Source: Phytophthora colocasiae
Taxonomy: Eukaryota; Oomycota; Peronosporomycetes; Peronosporales; Peronosporaceae
Assembly: GCA_018806915.1 (NCBI GenBank)
Contig: JAGKQI010000047.1
Coordinates: forward strand, 620,001 to 684,000
Length of the DNA: 64,000 nucleotides
Direction of reading: 5' to 3'
Every line of letters starts with the position of its first letter. Position 1 is the first letter of the stretch. Positions 46,939 to 57,168 of this stretch are shown here, piece by piece. Under the pieces are notes generated by a model. The model had not been told where the DNA came from, did no database searches, and saw only the letters and a list, made by a program, of their open reading frames with translations. The translations under genes were made by a program, and so were the position numbers.

Positions 46939-48092
46939 TAATTCTCTTCGACTGTAAGGCTTGCTCACGTTGTCCACCTTCGCCAACTTGTCCATCATAG
47001 CGCGAAGGCGCTTCACCGTTCTTGGGCTGGGTACGAGCTTGGCGATCTCGTCGTCATCCGTCGGCAGGAATTCAGCGATTCGAAGTACCGCTTTACCATG
47101 GCATAGGTAGATCCCCATCGCGTGTCTTGGCGGATGATTGAGCACACTAAAAGTTAGCAAAATTGCAACAAAGCCCTAGTTAGCCAAACTTAAAACGAAC
47201 TTACCGAAGGGCAGCAGCATGATCCGTCTTCATCTTCCGCATGAGCGTCTGGATCACAACGAGATCGTTCTCGTAGTCACGCAGGTATGCTTGCACTGCT
47301 AAATGAGTTGATGGCTCGCGCATCCCACCAATGGAATGCTCAGACGGTTCGCCAACAACCTGTTTACAGAGCAATTGTCTGCGACAATAAACAGGCAATC
47401 ACTAAGGCTCTTACCATAGTCTCTCTCTAGCATTGTAGCCAGAAACGTCTGGTGCGTGCGCGCTCCATGATCATCATCCGCCTCATTAATGAGAGTGCCA
47501 TAGAAAGGAGCGGAAAGCGCGTGGTTCCTGCTACCTCATAGCACCCAAAAACGGCCATGTTGTGCTCGCATGCATGAGATCAGCCATCAATGATCAGCCC
47601 GAACTGATCGGGCATCTCATCCTTGATCGCCGCCTCCACAGCCAGCGTCACACTCTCCATGGCTGCATGCAGAGTCTCCACAGAAATGGGAGACAACGTG
47701 GTGTAGCTTTTACAAACAGAAATTTAGCATAAGTAGAGCAAGCAATGAAATACGTCATCGTACCGTCGTGCTGCTGCATTTTCACAAAAGCTTAGACGCA
47801 GGTTACTGGTCAAAATCCAGTCCAGCCACCCGTACACGTCCCTGGCACGCTGGCGGACCCACGCGTTGAGCGTTCCCCTTCCGTCGTCAGCGTCACGCAT
47901 GACCTCTAGGTAATCCGCATGTTGAGTCCGTACGTGCTGGATTAGATTACTGTAGCCAGTACGTGGGGCCTGGCGTCGAACCGTCCCGCAGCGACACCGG
48001 AACAGCCCTTCAATCGCTTCGTCGAAAGCGTCGACCACGCTCGTGAAGTAGAACCCGGCGATTCTAGCGTTTGTGTATTGTTGTGCTGCCAT

Positions 48093-48555
48093 TGAAGACT
48101 TTTGAGAGTGGCAAACGAGAGTAGATCTCACAAGTAGACTGCTCCTGGCCAACCAAAAAACTTGTTGGTGGTGGTGGGCTCGAAAATAAGTAATGGAACG
48201 GTACTGGCTACTCCAAGTAAATAATTTACGGAAAGTGGTTAGCATAAGAACTAAATAATTTTATCTGGACTATTTTATTTTATTTCCTGTCAATGCATTT
48301 TTCGGCATCCCTGGTGGTGCGGCGCACACCAAAGACATTGGATATCGAGAGTTTTTCAGTAGTAAATTGTATTCATGGTAACAAGATGTATTTGCTGCTA
48401 TAGGCTTCGTCTGGCTTCCTCCCGCTGCGCTTGGTGGTCTCCATAGTGGTAAAATGGAAATGAAAATCGTGCTAGTCTTGTCGTTTTTTACGCCCTTTAG
48501 AGCTCTGCTACTAGAGCTGGAGGCACCCGCTACGCGGGCGCGGTTTTTTTAAGGT
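48093..48555. other. Spacer between hAT 1 and hAT 2
   Basis: No gene recognised. AT-rich at 48,240-48,300. A small hairpin CCCGCTACGCGGG followed by T7 lies at about 48,526-48,550, right before the hAT 2 reading frame. It could be part of a terminal region, but no inverted partner was found. Confidence 0.4.
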
Positions 48556-49649
48556 GTTGTTTAGCAAATTAGCCGAATATGTAGACATTGGAAAGAGGTG
48601 GACGTCGACGACGATGGATACGTATACTGCTTTCGGTGTGAAGGCGCAATCCACAAGCTTGGCTACACGCATGGTGATCGCGTCAAGCGTCATCTCCGTG
48701 AAACTTGCGCGAAGCGTCCCCATCAAGAGATTGTCACGTCGTATTTTCATTCGCAGATAGACGCAGCAACCCAAGACCAGTTCAACAAACTGTTTGTGTT
48801 GTGGCTTTTCTCTATCGACATGGCATTCTACAAAGCGCAACACAAAACGTGTGCTGCGGTCTTCCAAGTACTAAATCCGACTGTAGCTATACCGAGCCAG
48901 TATCTCATCCGTGACCGCCTGCGACGAGTGCTACGGAGACTCAATATGTCGCATGCGGGGGGGGGGGGACTGGCGAGACGCTTCTGCTCGCTCGTCAGAG
49001 ACAGATGGACCGAAATCAACGGATTCGCGGTAATCAATTACCTAGCAATTTGCGATTTCCTCAAGTCTGTGTAAACATGAAGCGTCAGCCACAATGTCAC
49101 GTTTTAGCCGGAGATATCTAACATGTCGTTAGAAAGTACGACTCCATCGATTTTGTGGCAGTCGTGACCGACAACACTTCAGCCAATCAAATTTGGTGGG
49201 CTATTCTTCAAGAGCCGAACCCGAAAATCTTTTTCCACGGCTGTACAGCCCACACAGTCAATTTGCTGGTGAAGGACGTGGCATCTTCCATCACGTGGCT
49301 GGACAAACTGGTGGAAGGCAGTAAGGATGTCGGTGTTTTCTTTAAGAATAGACACAAATTGTGGTACACTCTAAAACCTCTACAGCGACAAGCTTCTTCT
49401 ATGGATGAGAAAACGCCCCCGGCTCTCGCACTGCCCTGTGATACAAGGTCGAGCACGATTTTAGCTTGCCTGCAGAGTGTGCTGGCATCGGAAAAGATTC
49501 TCCTGCAATTGGTGTCGGGACGCGGGTTTCTGAGCGCCTCGACGAAGACAAAGAAGGCTACAAGACGCGCTGTATTTGGCTTTGCCACGAGCAAGGTGCT
49601 AGTATCGCAATTGCGGAAAGCTGTCAGTATTTTGGAGCCGCTTCAAATA

Positions 49650-51374
49650 CAGACAACGACGGTGAAACTAGACCCCCCCTTGAAATGTATTTTCAAGAGA
49701 GTTGCAGAAAAGGCAGCCGACACAAAAACTCGACCCCCTTAAAGTCTCATCTGCAATTGGCCAAAATAAAATAGAATTTCAGTGTACACAATTGGCGAAC
49801 TTAATTTTAAAGGGTAAAAATGCATGTATTGAAAATGTATCTACACCATCACTTCAGGTTCTTTTGGGATCGCCTTTTCGAAGCTTTTAACAACGCACTC
49901 AGTGGAAATGTCTTCCCACGCTCGAATAGTACGCATAACCGCTCCTAGACGCTTTTGTTTGGCAGTTCTAGTCTTGGACACCTTTTCCCGTAGCCACTCA
50001 GCACTCAAATTCTTTTTGAGTGGCCCCATGACTCCTACGTCAAGAGGCTGACACACCGATGTGCTGTTAGCAGGTACCGGGCATACAATTGCCGACGTCT
50101 CCTCCGCCACGATGTTTTGCTCAGCTTTTGAAACGTGTGAGTCGAAATTATCTAGCAGGAGGACAGAGGGAGCGTCGATTTCGTACTTCAGCAAGCTCCT
50201 AACGTACATTTGCCATACCGTAGCATCCATCCAGCCATTTTCTTGAACTGTGTACACGTGACCTGGAGGATACGTCGGTAGTTCATCCGTCTCCACTGTT
50301 CCGCCTGGCATTCCTCGTAGAATAAACAGAATAGGCAGCTTTTTACCTAAACGTAAACATAATTAGTAACTAAAACATACATTATAGCATTAATGTAAAC
50401 TTACCATCAGCTCTGATGGTAAGAACTGCAGTGAGTCAACCAGAGTTTTTCTGGGTGTGCTTCACTTTCGCAGAGCCTCGACGTCCCTTAATGGCCCAAT
50501 CTTGTGAGGGGGGTGTCAAAATAAATTGCGGTCTCGTCAACGTTGTAGATAGCCGATTCAGTGTAGCTGCCATGTTCTTTCCAAAATTCTATTGCAAATT
50601 GAACATGAACTTCTCGTTGAGCTTCTACGTCTTTTTTAGTGTACTGGGGTTTCTGAACAGAAAATCCATGTCTAAAGTAACAGGAAAAATAATGAGAACA
50701 ACATTGTTTAATAATACGAACATAAATATAAAAATTTACCGAGCTGCAAAACGTTGGCATAGGCGCATAAGAGCGCTTAATGCACTCTCAGGAGATGATT
50801 TATTGGATAAGTAAATCTCAAGCCAAGCCCCCTGTTCCATCTTCATGTACTCTATCATGACACCCGTACACAAATACTGAATAATAGGTCATAAGTTAGA
50901 AATAGCAATAACAGCTTAATAAATGTACCTCTTCCTCGCGGCGTACGTCCTTCATGAAGGTAACTAAGTCGCGTTCGAACGTAATCTTGCATTTAGCGCC
51001 CTGGCCTTTTGTAGTCCTACTCGTCTGGGCTCCCCTAAACTTGAACAGCAACGTTGCCTTTTTTCTCCACCCTTTTAGAGTACCCAACGGAATATTAAGC
51101 GCCCGAGCGGTCGGTTCGCATCCATCAACAGCCACCCGCTCGAGCGCTTCCCGCCTCTGCTCGACGGTGTAGGGATTCTGCCGACGCGGTTTCTCCATCG
51201 TCTGCAGAAGCAACAATGGTGTGCGAGCATTGCGTGCTGTCCAACAATATTCACATCAAACGCTTATTGGGTAAAAATATTTTAATCTTGTGATTTGATT
51301 TTGACTTGAAATTAAAAACCATCCTGTGGGGGGTCGAGTTTTTATGGGGGGTCTAGTTTCACCGTCGTTGTCTG
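49650..51374 (-). mobile_element. Pogo-like DNA transposon 2 (1,725 bp)
   Basis: Terminal inverted repeats of 29 bp match perfectly. They start CAGACAACGACGGTGAAACT and end in a C6 run. TA duplications lie at 49,648-49,649 and 51,375-51,376. A subterminal motif AAAAACTCGACCCCC occurs near both ends. The first 11 bases are the same as in pogo element 1. Perfect ends suggest a younger insertion than element 1. The target was the coding region of hAT 2. Confidence 0.93.
49841..51198 (-). pseudogene. Pogo/CENP-B-like DDE transposase 2, four exons
   Basis: Read right to left: exon 1 50,929-51,198 (Met at 51,198, MEKPRRQNPYTVEQRREAL, helix-turn-helix with TARALNIPLGTLKGW); exon 2 50,740-50,876; exon 3 50,405-50,671 (HGFSVQKPQYTKK, AIEFWKEHG, AIYNVDETAIYFD with the first catalytic Asp); exon 4 49,841-50,346 (GWMDATVWQMYVRSLL, LLLDNFDSH second Asp, STSVCQPLDVGVMG third Asp). 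The three introns are 52, 68 and 58 bp with GT..AG ends, at the same positions as in transposase 1. Exons 1, 2 and 4 are open. Exon 3 has a frameshift after DTPLTR and a stop, so the gene is nearly but not fully intact. Confidence 0.88.
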
Positions 51375-51750
51375 TACCAGCGCCGTTTTGAAAAAAAAAG
51401 GACTACGACGTTCGAGGTGTTTGGCATGTTTTATCTTTCCCTGGCGAAATTGCTGTACCTCCGCTAACAACGAATGAGTAAGACGCGGTGAAGTCCAAGA
51501 TAACTGCCTGTTTCGATTTTGTATGTGGTGATGCACACGATGTGGGCCACTTAATCGATCCGATCTTTGCTGGCAAGGAGATGGATTTAAGTACGAAAGT
51601 CAAGGTTGAGCTGTTCGTCACTACATGACACGGGTAGAAAATGCTGATGCCATAGCAATCGAGTTGAGCAAATATCACGGATATGTGACTTCAATGAAGG
51701 GATCGCACAAAAGGCAGCTGCGGTGACTGATTTTTGGAGCGGTTTAAGCT

Positions 51751-52177
51751 CTTTATCGCTCATACAAGCCGTAGCCGAATTTATTCCTTGTTACGGCTTA
51801 TTCCTTGTTCCAGGGGCTCGTGGGTGGGACGTGGTACATGTATATTCCATAGCGTAACGACTCCGACCGTCGATGCAATTCGGACTTGCATCTGAACATC
51901 TCCCAAGAATTGATATTACCTATTTATAGAGGTTCATTAACGTTTGATTAGCCCATTAATGTGTGTATGTGGCAGGAGTCATCATTACGAGGCTAATTGA
52001 ATGGTACACATACAATTTAACTGCGCCATTATGCCCTGCGAGCTTATTGCAACCACCCAAAAGGGTGAAATGAGGGGGAGGAACCGAGCATCGGTGTCCC
52101 TAAGAGAGGCTTGTAATTCCCCGTCGAGCACCCAGATGAGTATCCCTGCGATGTTGTTGAGCTAACCCCAATCCAAG
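51751..52177. other. No gene seen
   Basis: Frayed sequence after hAT 2. Contains short AT-rich blocks and nothing I can assign. Confidence 0.4.
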
Positions 52178-52230
52178 TAGCTCAACGGAAGAGCTCCCGA
52201 AAAGGATGGTGGTGGTTCGATTCCATCCAT
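52171..52230 (+). repeat. tRNA-like SINE head (candidate)
   Basis: A consensus Pol III A box, TAGCTCAACGG (52,178-52,188), and B box, GGTTCGATTCC (52,214-52,224), are in the right order. A D-arm-like hairpin (AGCTC/GAGCT) and a T-arm-like hairpin (GGTGG/CCATC) can form. The A to B distance is about 8 nt shorter than in a tRNA, and no acceptor stem forms. This is a degenerate tRNA-derived promoter as in SINEs rather than a gene. tRNA-derived SINEs are known in Phytophthora. No poly(A) or tail boundary was defined. Confidence 0.45.
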
Positions 52231-52319
52231 CGATATTCAATCATGAATGCCTCTTGCTCACGTCTACGCAAACCTATGGGGTTGAAATCTCAACTACAAA
52301 CGGTATTACGATGGACACC

Positions 52320-52925
52320 GGACTGCGTTACAACCGCACCTTAAGCACACTTTGGCAGTGCCTTGGTGCAGAATCTGCGATGCGGTTGACCGCGAGACGC
52401 TGTTAATAGGCAGATATGCGGTCGTACAGGATCCCCTCGTGATGCAGTTGACGAAGCACCTTGAACACCGCGTTGGACCCCTTTGGCGTTATACATTATG
52501 TGCTCAGAAACGCTGTGATGTCTTGTGATGCTCGCTCCCCAAGCTGACGGACATTGTCTTTGTAGGTGGGCGATGAATCGTCGAGTGCGTACCCGTCGTC
52601 GATGAAAAGACGCATGAAGGCCACCAGTTGTTTGGAGTCGGACTTCTTGTGCTTGTTCGTGCTCAGCCATCCACGCGGAGCTGCTGTATATCACGCGAAC
52701 CAGGTGTCCACAAGTGGTGTCGTCTATGATCGGCGCCGGCGCTTCACTGGTACGTTTTCATCTTTGTCTCTTGATCGCATCTTTTTATCCTCATACGCCG
52801 AAGTTTTACCTGCCACGTATGTATTTGTAAACTCTAACAAGTTGACTCGAGCCTCAAGGTTCCGGTTGACCTCGATTAAACGTTCAATTAAGGCACTCTG
52901 GTGTGGCGAAGTGGATTCAAATCAA
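52320..52925 (-). pseudogene. Unrecognised coding remnant, possibly C-terminal part of the Crypton
   Basis: One minus-strand frame reads through about 200 codons with four stops. It opens with a coiled-coil-like segment (ALIERLIEVNRNLEARVNLL), then a basic KRRRRS, a W-rich patch (TPLVDTWFAWYTA-like, Trp codon mutated), and KQLVAFMRLFIDDGYALDD, GERASQDITAFL and NAVFKVLRQLH. I recall similar proteins repeated in oomycete genomes but cannot name the family. It lies 3' of, and on the same strand as, the tyrosine recombinase at 53.9-54.8 kb. Cryptons often carry a GCR1_C-type DNA-binding domain after the recombinase, so this could be that part. This link is inference. Confidence 0.45.
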
Positions 52926-53029
52926 GCCGGATATGACGCAGAACTATCACGATGATGGGTGACGTGCGACACGATAAAGACTGACCCTGAAACTGGGTAC
53001 CTGCTCTAGGACGGATCCTGAGTTAAGAT

Positions 53030-53343
53030 CCGGTGAGCCTGGCAGACCTAAGTTCGGATCCCGCGGCCCTAAGTGCGGATCCCGCGGTCCTAAGCGCGGA
53101 TCATGTCCCGACTGGGTACAGATCCCGATGGAAGAAGATCCGCGATCCAAGGCTCCAAAACCCCCGATCCAGAGGCGGATCTCCAGGATCCAGGTCCCGG
53201 GATTCAGATCCCCATGATCCAATATCCTCGGATCCTCGGATCCAGAGCGAGGATCCTCAAGATCCAAGATCCTCGGATCCAGAGCCAGGATCCCCAAGAT
53301 CCAAGATCCTCGGATCCGAAGCCGGATCCTCACGATCCAAGAC
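53030..53343. repeat. GGATCC-rich short tandem repeat
   Basis: Two adjoining repeat types. At 53,040-53,103 there are three copies of a roughly 21-bp unit around CCTAAGTGCGGATCCCGCGG. At 53,216-53,343 there are three units of about 37 bp, each starting GATCCAAGATCCTCGGATCC (first unit enlarged by an 8-bp slip), plus a partial fourth. The GATC tetramer occurs more than twenty times in 330 bp. ORFs through it (Asp-Pro-Arg-rich on both strands) are products of the repeat. Confidence 0.85.
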
Positions 53344-53865
53344 ATGAATGAAGTGAAGCAGCTCTAGGAGAGCCATCATGATCCAAGATAGAGATTTGCG
53401 ATTGGAAAGATAGGGTACAGGATGAGAAAATGGATAACTATAAATCAGAGAGTCGAATTTACCTTCTAGTGCGCAAGTGGATTTCTTCAGGGCCCAAGAC
53501 AAGGGAAGAGGATAGCATATTGCCCCACCCCTTAGTGTTCCTGCAAGTCACTTCATACACCTAGCTACAGCTAAGACCGGATCCCCGATTTGGCCGGCTT
53601 ACCTTACGCTAGTTGAAGGCCCTGGATCCCACGGTGTAGAATGCTTAACCGTAGGATCCTTCGATATCTCAACTATCCCAAGACCAACCACAACAGGAGG
53701 CGGCAAGCAAGACAGTAGAGGAAAAGGAGCTCCACACCCACCAAGGCAACCCCGGATCCAAGGATCCACAAGTTCTTCGAGTCCAAGACCAAGATCCCCC
53801 CAACCAGGACCTGTGTGCTGGAACCCCCACGCAAGTCCAACATCCTAAGTCCCCGCCAAGGACGT
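53344..53865. other. GATC-enriched spacer, no gene
   Basis: Scattered GGATCC and GATCC words (53,578, 53,624, 53,755-53,765, 53,793) without a regular period. No reading frame is recognised. Confidence 0.5.
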
Positions 53866-54799
53866 TCAAGCCCTCAGATCTGAACTAGCGTTCGCATGCT
53901 GCGCACCGCATCGCCGAAACAAGTGAGATGTCAGCGCTTCTTCAACTCCAGCTGGACCAGCAACACGATACAGTAAGCGATTGACGAGAGCGTGGATACC
54001 AGCTACCGGTTTGATGCTAGAGCTTGTCGTTATGGCCTGCGAGGAGCCCGGCGTGCAACTGTCATCAAGCAAGTACAGAAGTGGAATGGACTCAGTGAGC
54101 TCGACAGCGAGTCCTTCGATTTGACGGGCAAGGAGTTGAGCAGAACGGTGCACGGAGAGACTACTGCACGATCAAGGCCAGTGTCAGTGCAAGCAGCGGG
54201 CAGGTAGCGGGGTCTCCATCAGGGAAGAGCAACAACGCTTGCACTTTACCAGCTCCGATGGAGAGCTGCTACTTCCGAACGAAAGTTAAACACGTGCACG
54301 TCCAAACCGATACCAGAGAAGATATACCAGCGCGGCATCTTGGTAGTCCGATGCACAGATAGCCGTTGAATATAGATAACTTGTCATCTTCTTGAGACTC
54401 TCCTTCGTGCACGCAACTTCATTCTTCACAAAACCACTACTTTCACGCTTAATGCAGTGCTGCTCAAGCGTGCACCTAAAACCGAACTAAAACTGAGAAG
54501 CTACAGTTCCACAGCCCAACCTTGAACAGGATACTCGTCCAGAAGCCAGAACTTCACTTAGCGGAAGAATTGCGCAGTGGGGTGGCGCGATAGAGGTTGC
54601 CCTCTTGGAAGGCCAAGTACACACCAAACTTATCCATTAGCGTCACGAAAATACAACCTGCGCGGCCTGGGTTCACGGCGATGAGAGTCCTGACATGCTT
54701 TATGTTAGTTCTCTCAACAGTAAGGAAGCGCTCGAAAACCTTCACCGCTGCCGCGCGCGCCCGCTTGGTGTTGGCAGGCTTGAGGTCGTTCAGATTCAT
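53866..54799 (-). pseudogene. Crypton-type tyrosine recombinase pseudogene
   Basis: The N-terminal part at 54,799-54,554 begins MNLNDLKPANTKRARA, a helical core-binding domain (VFERFL, LMDKFGVYLAF). The middle 54,553-54,154 is frameshifted but keeps LSIGAGK and LLLFPDGDPATCPLLALTLA. The C-terminal part 54,153-53,866 contains PLLYLLDD, KPVAGIHALVNRLL, and SHLFRRCGAQHAN, which carries the H-x-x-R motif of tyrosine recombinases. The frame stops after SSDLRA, before the expected nucleophile tyrosine region, so the catalytic Tyr is missing. Cryptons move via a circular intermediate using this enzyme and are known in oomycetes. Assignment is by remembered motif similarity. Confidence 0.72.
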
Positions 54800-55355
54800 T
54801 GTTCTTAAACGTTCTTGGGCGTTTGTAGTTGGAGACGCAGCAAATATGTGATATTACGCATACGACTCATTTATAGCATGATACACATATCTAGTCATTA
54901 TTTCCGACTCGATACGACTACAGCCTCTCTACACATTCTGATTGGGTGAAAATGAGCGAAATGGTTTGCCAAAACTAGATAATTGAATTGTCTGATTGGC
55001 CAGTTCTCAGCATACTTTGATCCATTGTAGTCGGAGACTTAATGATATTCATCCATATCCCAATTATTCCGTCCCGCGAAACCTGTATTTGAAGGACAAG
55101 ACCCAGCCCGCTCATCGAGCGATGACGACAGATAGAACGTTAGCGCTAGCAGAGCTAGTAGATAGAGGAGAGACCGCTAGCAAGATCACTTTAAGATTTA
55201 ACCACAACAGAGTTTTGGTTTGCCTTCCCTCACAAGTGTTCCGAAGCGTACTACAACTACAATACGATATCCCCATTAATCCAGTAGGCTCTCCTCAGTC
55301 CAGGGCATCCGAGAATGCAATATTGAGATTAATACATTAATCAACAAGGCAACAA
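54800..55355. other. Spacer before the piggyBac element
   Basis: A plus-strand ORF of 114 codons (54,996-55,340) has no motif I recognise. No other feature seen. Confidence 0.3.
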
Positions 55356-55375
55356 TTAACCCTTTCGAGGTCATA

Positions 55376-55455
55376 GGGTGCATTTTGCCCCCCTTCGTTA
55401 CAGTTCATGAAGCACCCATCAAAACGGTCATGAAGTGGGGCATTTGCCCCCGTTG
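55376..55455. repeat. Left subterminal repeats of the piggyBac element
   Basis: Two copies (55,376-55,396 and 55,433-55,455) of a motif around GTGGGGCATTTTGCCCCCCT. The core GGGGCATTTTGCCCC can form a 6-bp stem with a 3-nt loop. They are likely transposase-binding sites, by analogy with internal repeats of other piggyBac elements. Confidence 0.75.
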
Positions 55456-57168
55456 ACAGATGTTCAACTGCACATCTCCTTCTATAATTACGACCAATCA
55501 TATCATCCTATGAAAACTATAATTTACGCGATGTGTCAAACATCATGGAAAATGATGCACTTAAGTACGAAAAAAATCAAGATTGCGTCAGCAAACACTG
55601 CTTAAGTACGTAATTTTGGTGACACTCACGCGTAATGTGATACCTTTGGGTGGATCTCCTGTCTCTGAACTCAGCACTTCTACAAATATTTCTTTACTGA
55701 AACTAAGTCATTTGTGTGGTGGAGCGGATCTGGCCAAAATCTGGTTGAGGCCGATCGCGATCGCCACTTGCACCCAGACACCGACTAACGGAGGGGATCC
55801 TCCGATGATCCGTGATCTTGCTGCGTGTAGTGTTCACCTTGTGTACCCGTCGGTAGGCGGGTTACGCTCTTCCAGGTGACTTCCGAAGATGTCTTGGGAC
55901 GAGAAGAATGTCTTGGGTGACGCAAGGGTGTGAGATAGCGTGGGAATACTTCACTCTACCTCGGAGGGGTTGATCCGGGTCGTAGGCGAGTTCTCGAGCC
56001 TTGATCCGGTCGCCTGGTCTTCGATCCAGGTCTTCCAAAGGTCCAATGTTGGGGATCTCATCCCTTCCTTTACGATGCTTGTCGCTTCCTATAGAGGGGG
56101 TCTTGATGGGTTGAGAGTCGGCGGGATCGTCCAGCCAAGCAGCCAATTCCTTCCGATCCGTAATAAGCACTTAAAGGATAGATTACTAGATAGGGCAAAA
56201 CTGGCCAATATATTATCCAGTTATAACCTCTATACTAGATCTCGTCTCCGTACCTTCTTGATACTGGTGGGCCGATGTAATTCCCGGTTCCAGTCTTGGA
56301 CGAAGGCACTTGTGAGGTCCAGAGCAAATTCGATTCTCCCTATGGTTATTGCTATGCCTACTAGTCCCATCCTCAGCTGCTATCCTACGATCACCTGACA
56401 TCCGGCTACACAGCTGCCCTTCCGATCTCCGATCTCGATCTCACCTAACCCTCGTTCACGATTCTGATCAGCGATCTCGATCGGCAATCTCGAACAATGA
56501 TTCCGATCACGAGTCGCCTTGCTTGATCTCGCATCCCCGTGTCGTCGAAATTCTAGATCATGATCCTCCTGAGCTTAAGCATCACTTTTCCGTGCGATCG
56601 ATGCTGCAAACACTGTCAGGGTCGGAAATCTCCTCTTGGGATGATCTTTGCATGACCGCCTCCTTGGGTACCTTTTGAACTACCTTCGACTTAACACGAC
56701 GTGGGAACGTCATTGATCGTGCGAAGTCCCTGCTGATCCTTGGCCTCCGCGGTTCTTTGTGGTCTGATCATTGTCGATCCATAATAGATCGCGCCGGCCC
56801 CGATCCGCCGCTGCGTTGATCCCCTGGTCTCCTCAGAGCTCGGACATTTCTCGTACGATCTCGGGAAAGGCGTTCTCTTCTCTCCCTGTGCTGAGTCACT
56901 ACGTGGGACTGTACTGCGGAGCTCTTCGATCGCTTGGTCTCACTCGGTCGAGTCGTCATCCATCATCCACCTGCCCACTGGAAAGATCAAGACGATTATA
57001 AGCCTAGATCCATTCGTCGCCTGTCGCAATCTGGGGTCATCAATCGACATCTTGCTTCGCCAGAGACCCCTGTCGCTTGATCCGTCTCTCTCTGGGCCCG
57101 ACGTTGCCTTTCTCGGGTTTCTTGTTCGCGCTTCACCACATTTGCCTACCTGTAGTAGCAAAGCGATC
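55456..57168. other. GATC-rich non-coding segment within the piggyBac element
   Basis: From about 55,660 to 57,020 the sequence is enriched in GATC, often inside GATCTCGATC-like runs (for example 56,430-56,500). Longest ORFs (up to 152 codons at 55,940-56,398) are Arg/Ser-rich and open on both strands, as expected from biased composition. Possibly the 5' region or promoter of the downstream SANT-DOT1 gene. No regulatory motif was identified. Confidence 0.5.

Larger units (their letters stand above)
44921..47227. repeat. Tandem duplication inside hAT 1; second copy split by pogo 1
   Basis: Copy 1 is 44,921-45,273 (353 bp). Copy 2 is 45,274-45,316 plus 46,941-47,227 (about 330 bp). The breakpoint shows a 2-bp microhomology (CT before CCATTAAACC). 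The copies differ by scattered substitutions and a gap of about 23 bp near 47,145. The pogo element sits in copy 2 only, so copy 1 preserves the uninterrupted target at GCATGTTAATTC (about 44,955-44,966). Confidence 0.9.
44452..48092 (-). pseudogene. hAT transposase 1 (BED zinc finger), split by a pogo insertion
   Basis: Cut-and-paste transposase of the hAT superfamily, read right to left. It starts at Met 48,092 (MAAQQYTN). A BED-type zinc finger follows (CRCG..HVRTQH, about 47,920-48,000). An exon with SVETLHAAMESV and DQFGLIIDG (about 47,550-47,700) resembles the hAT catalytic region, with an in-frame stop after IIDG. Next come DEIAKLVPSPRT, KRLRA.MDKLAKVD and ARVWLDGL, present twice because of a tandem duplication. 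Then ANIVHMPDFEVACAMVLAG, an acidic stretch, and the C-terminal dimerisation region SPTSDIVERFFSLARIT, LEKILFL and VRTVDSAL, ending at stop 44,452-44,454. The pogo element at 45,317-46,938 interrupts one duplicate copy. Several likely introns and frameshifts. Terminal inverted repeats were not found. Confidence 0.85.
48560..51750 (+). pseudogene. hAT transposase 2 (BED, DUF659-like), split by a pogo insertion
   Basis: Plus-strand hAT-family remnant. A BED-like zinc finger CFRC..HLRETC (about 48,630-48,710) is followed by HSQIDAATQDQFNKL and a conserved-looking stretch to a stop at 49,072. After a frameshift, VAVVTDNTSANQIWW (about 49,155) and FFHGCTAHTVNLLVKD (about 49,230) are typical of the hAT catalytic/DUF659 region. 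The frame runs to SILEPLQ at 49,645, where the pogo element begins. Beyond it, 51,377 onwards gives ACFDFVCGDAHDVGHLIDP (about 51,510-51,570) and fades out by about 51,750 without the usual C-terminal dimerisation motif. Multiple stops. A G10 tract at 48,959-48,968 probably shifts the frame. Confidence 0.82.

Noticed and set aside
53033..53347. Asp-Pro-Arg-rich ORFs of 80-132 codons on both strands
   Set aside because: They are translations of the GGATCC tandem repeat and are open on both strands at once.
55862..57001. ORFs of 60-152 codons in the GATC-rich segment
   Set aside because: Open on both strands, of biased composition, with no motif. Composition effect.
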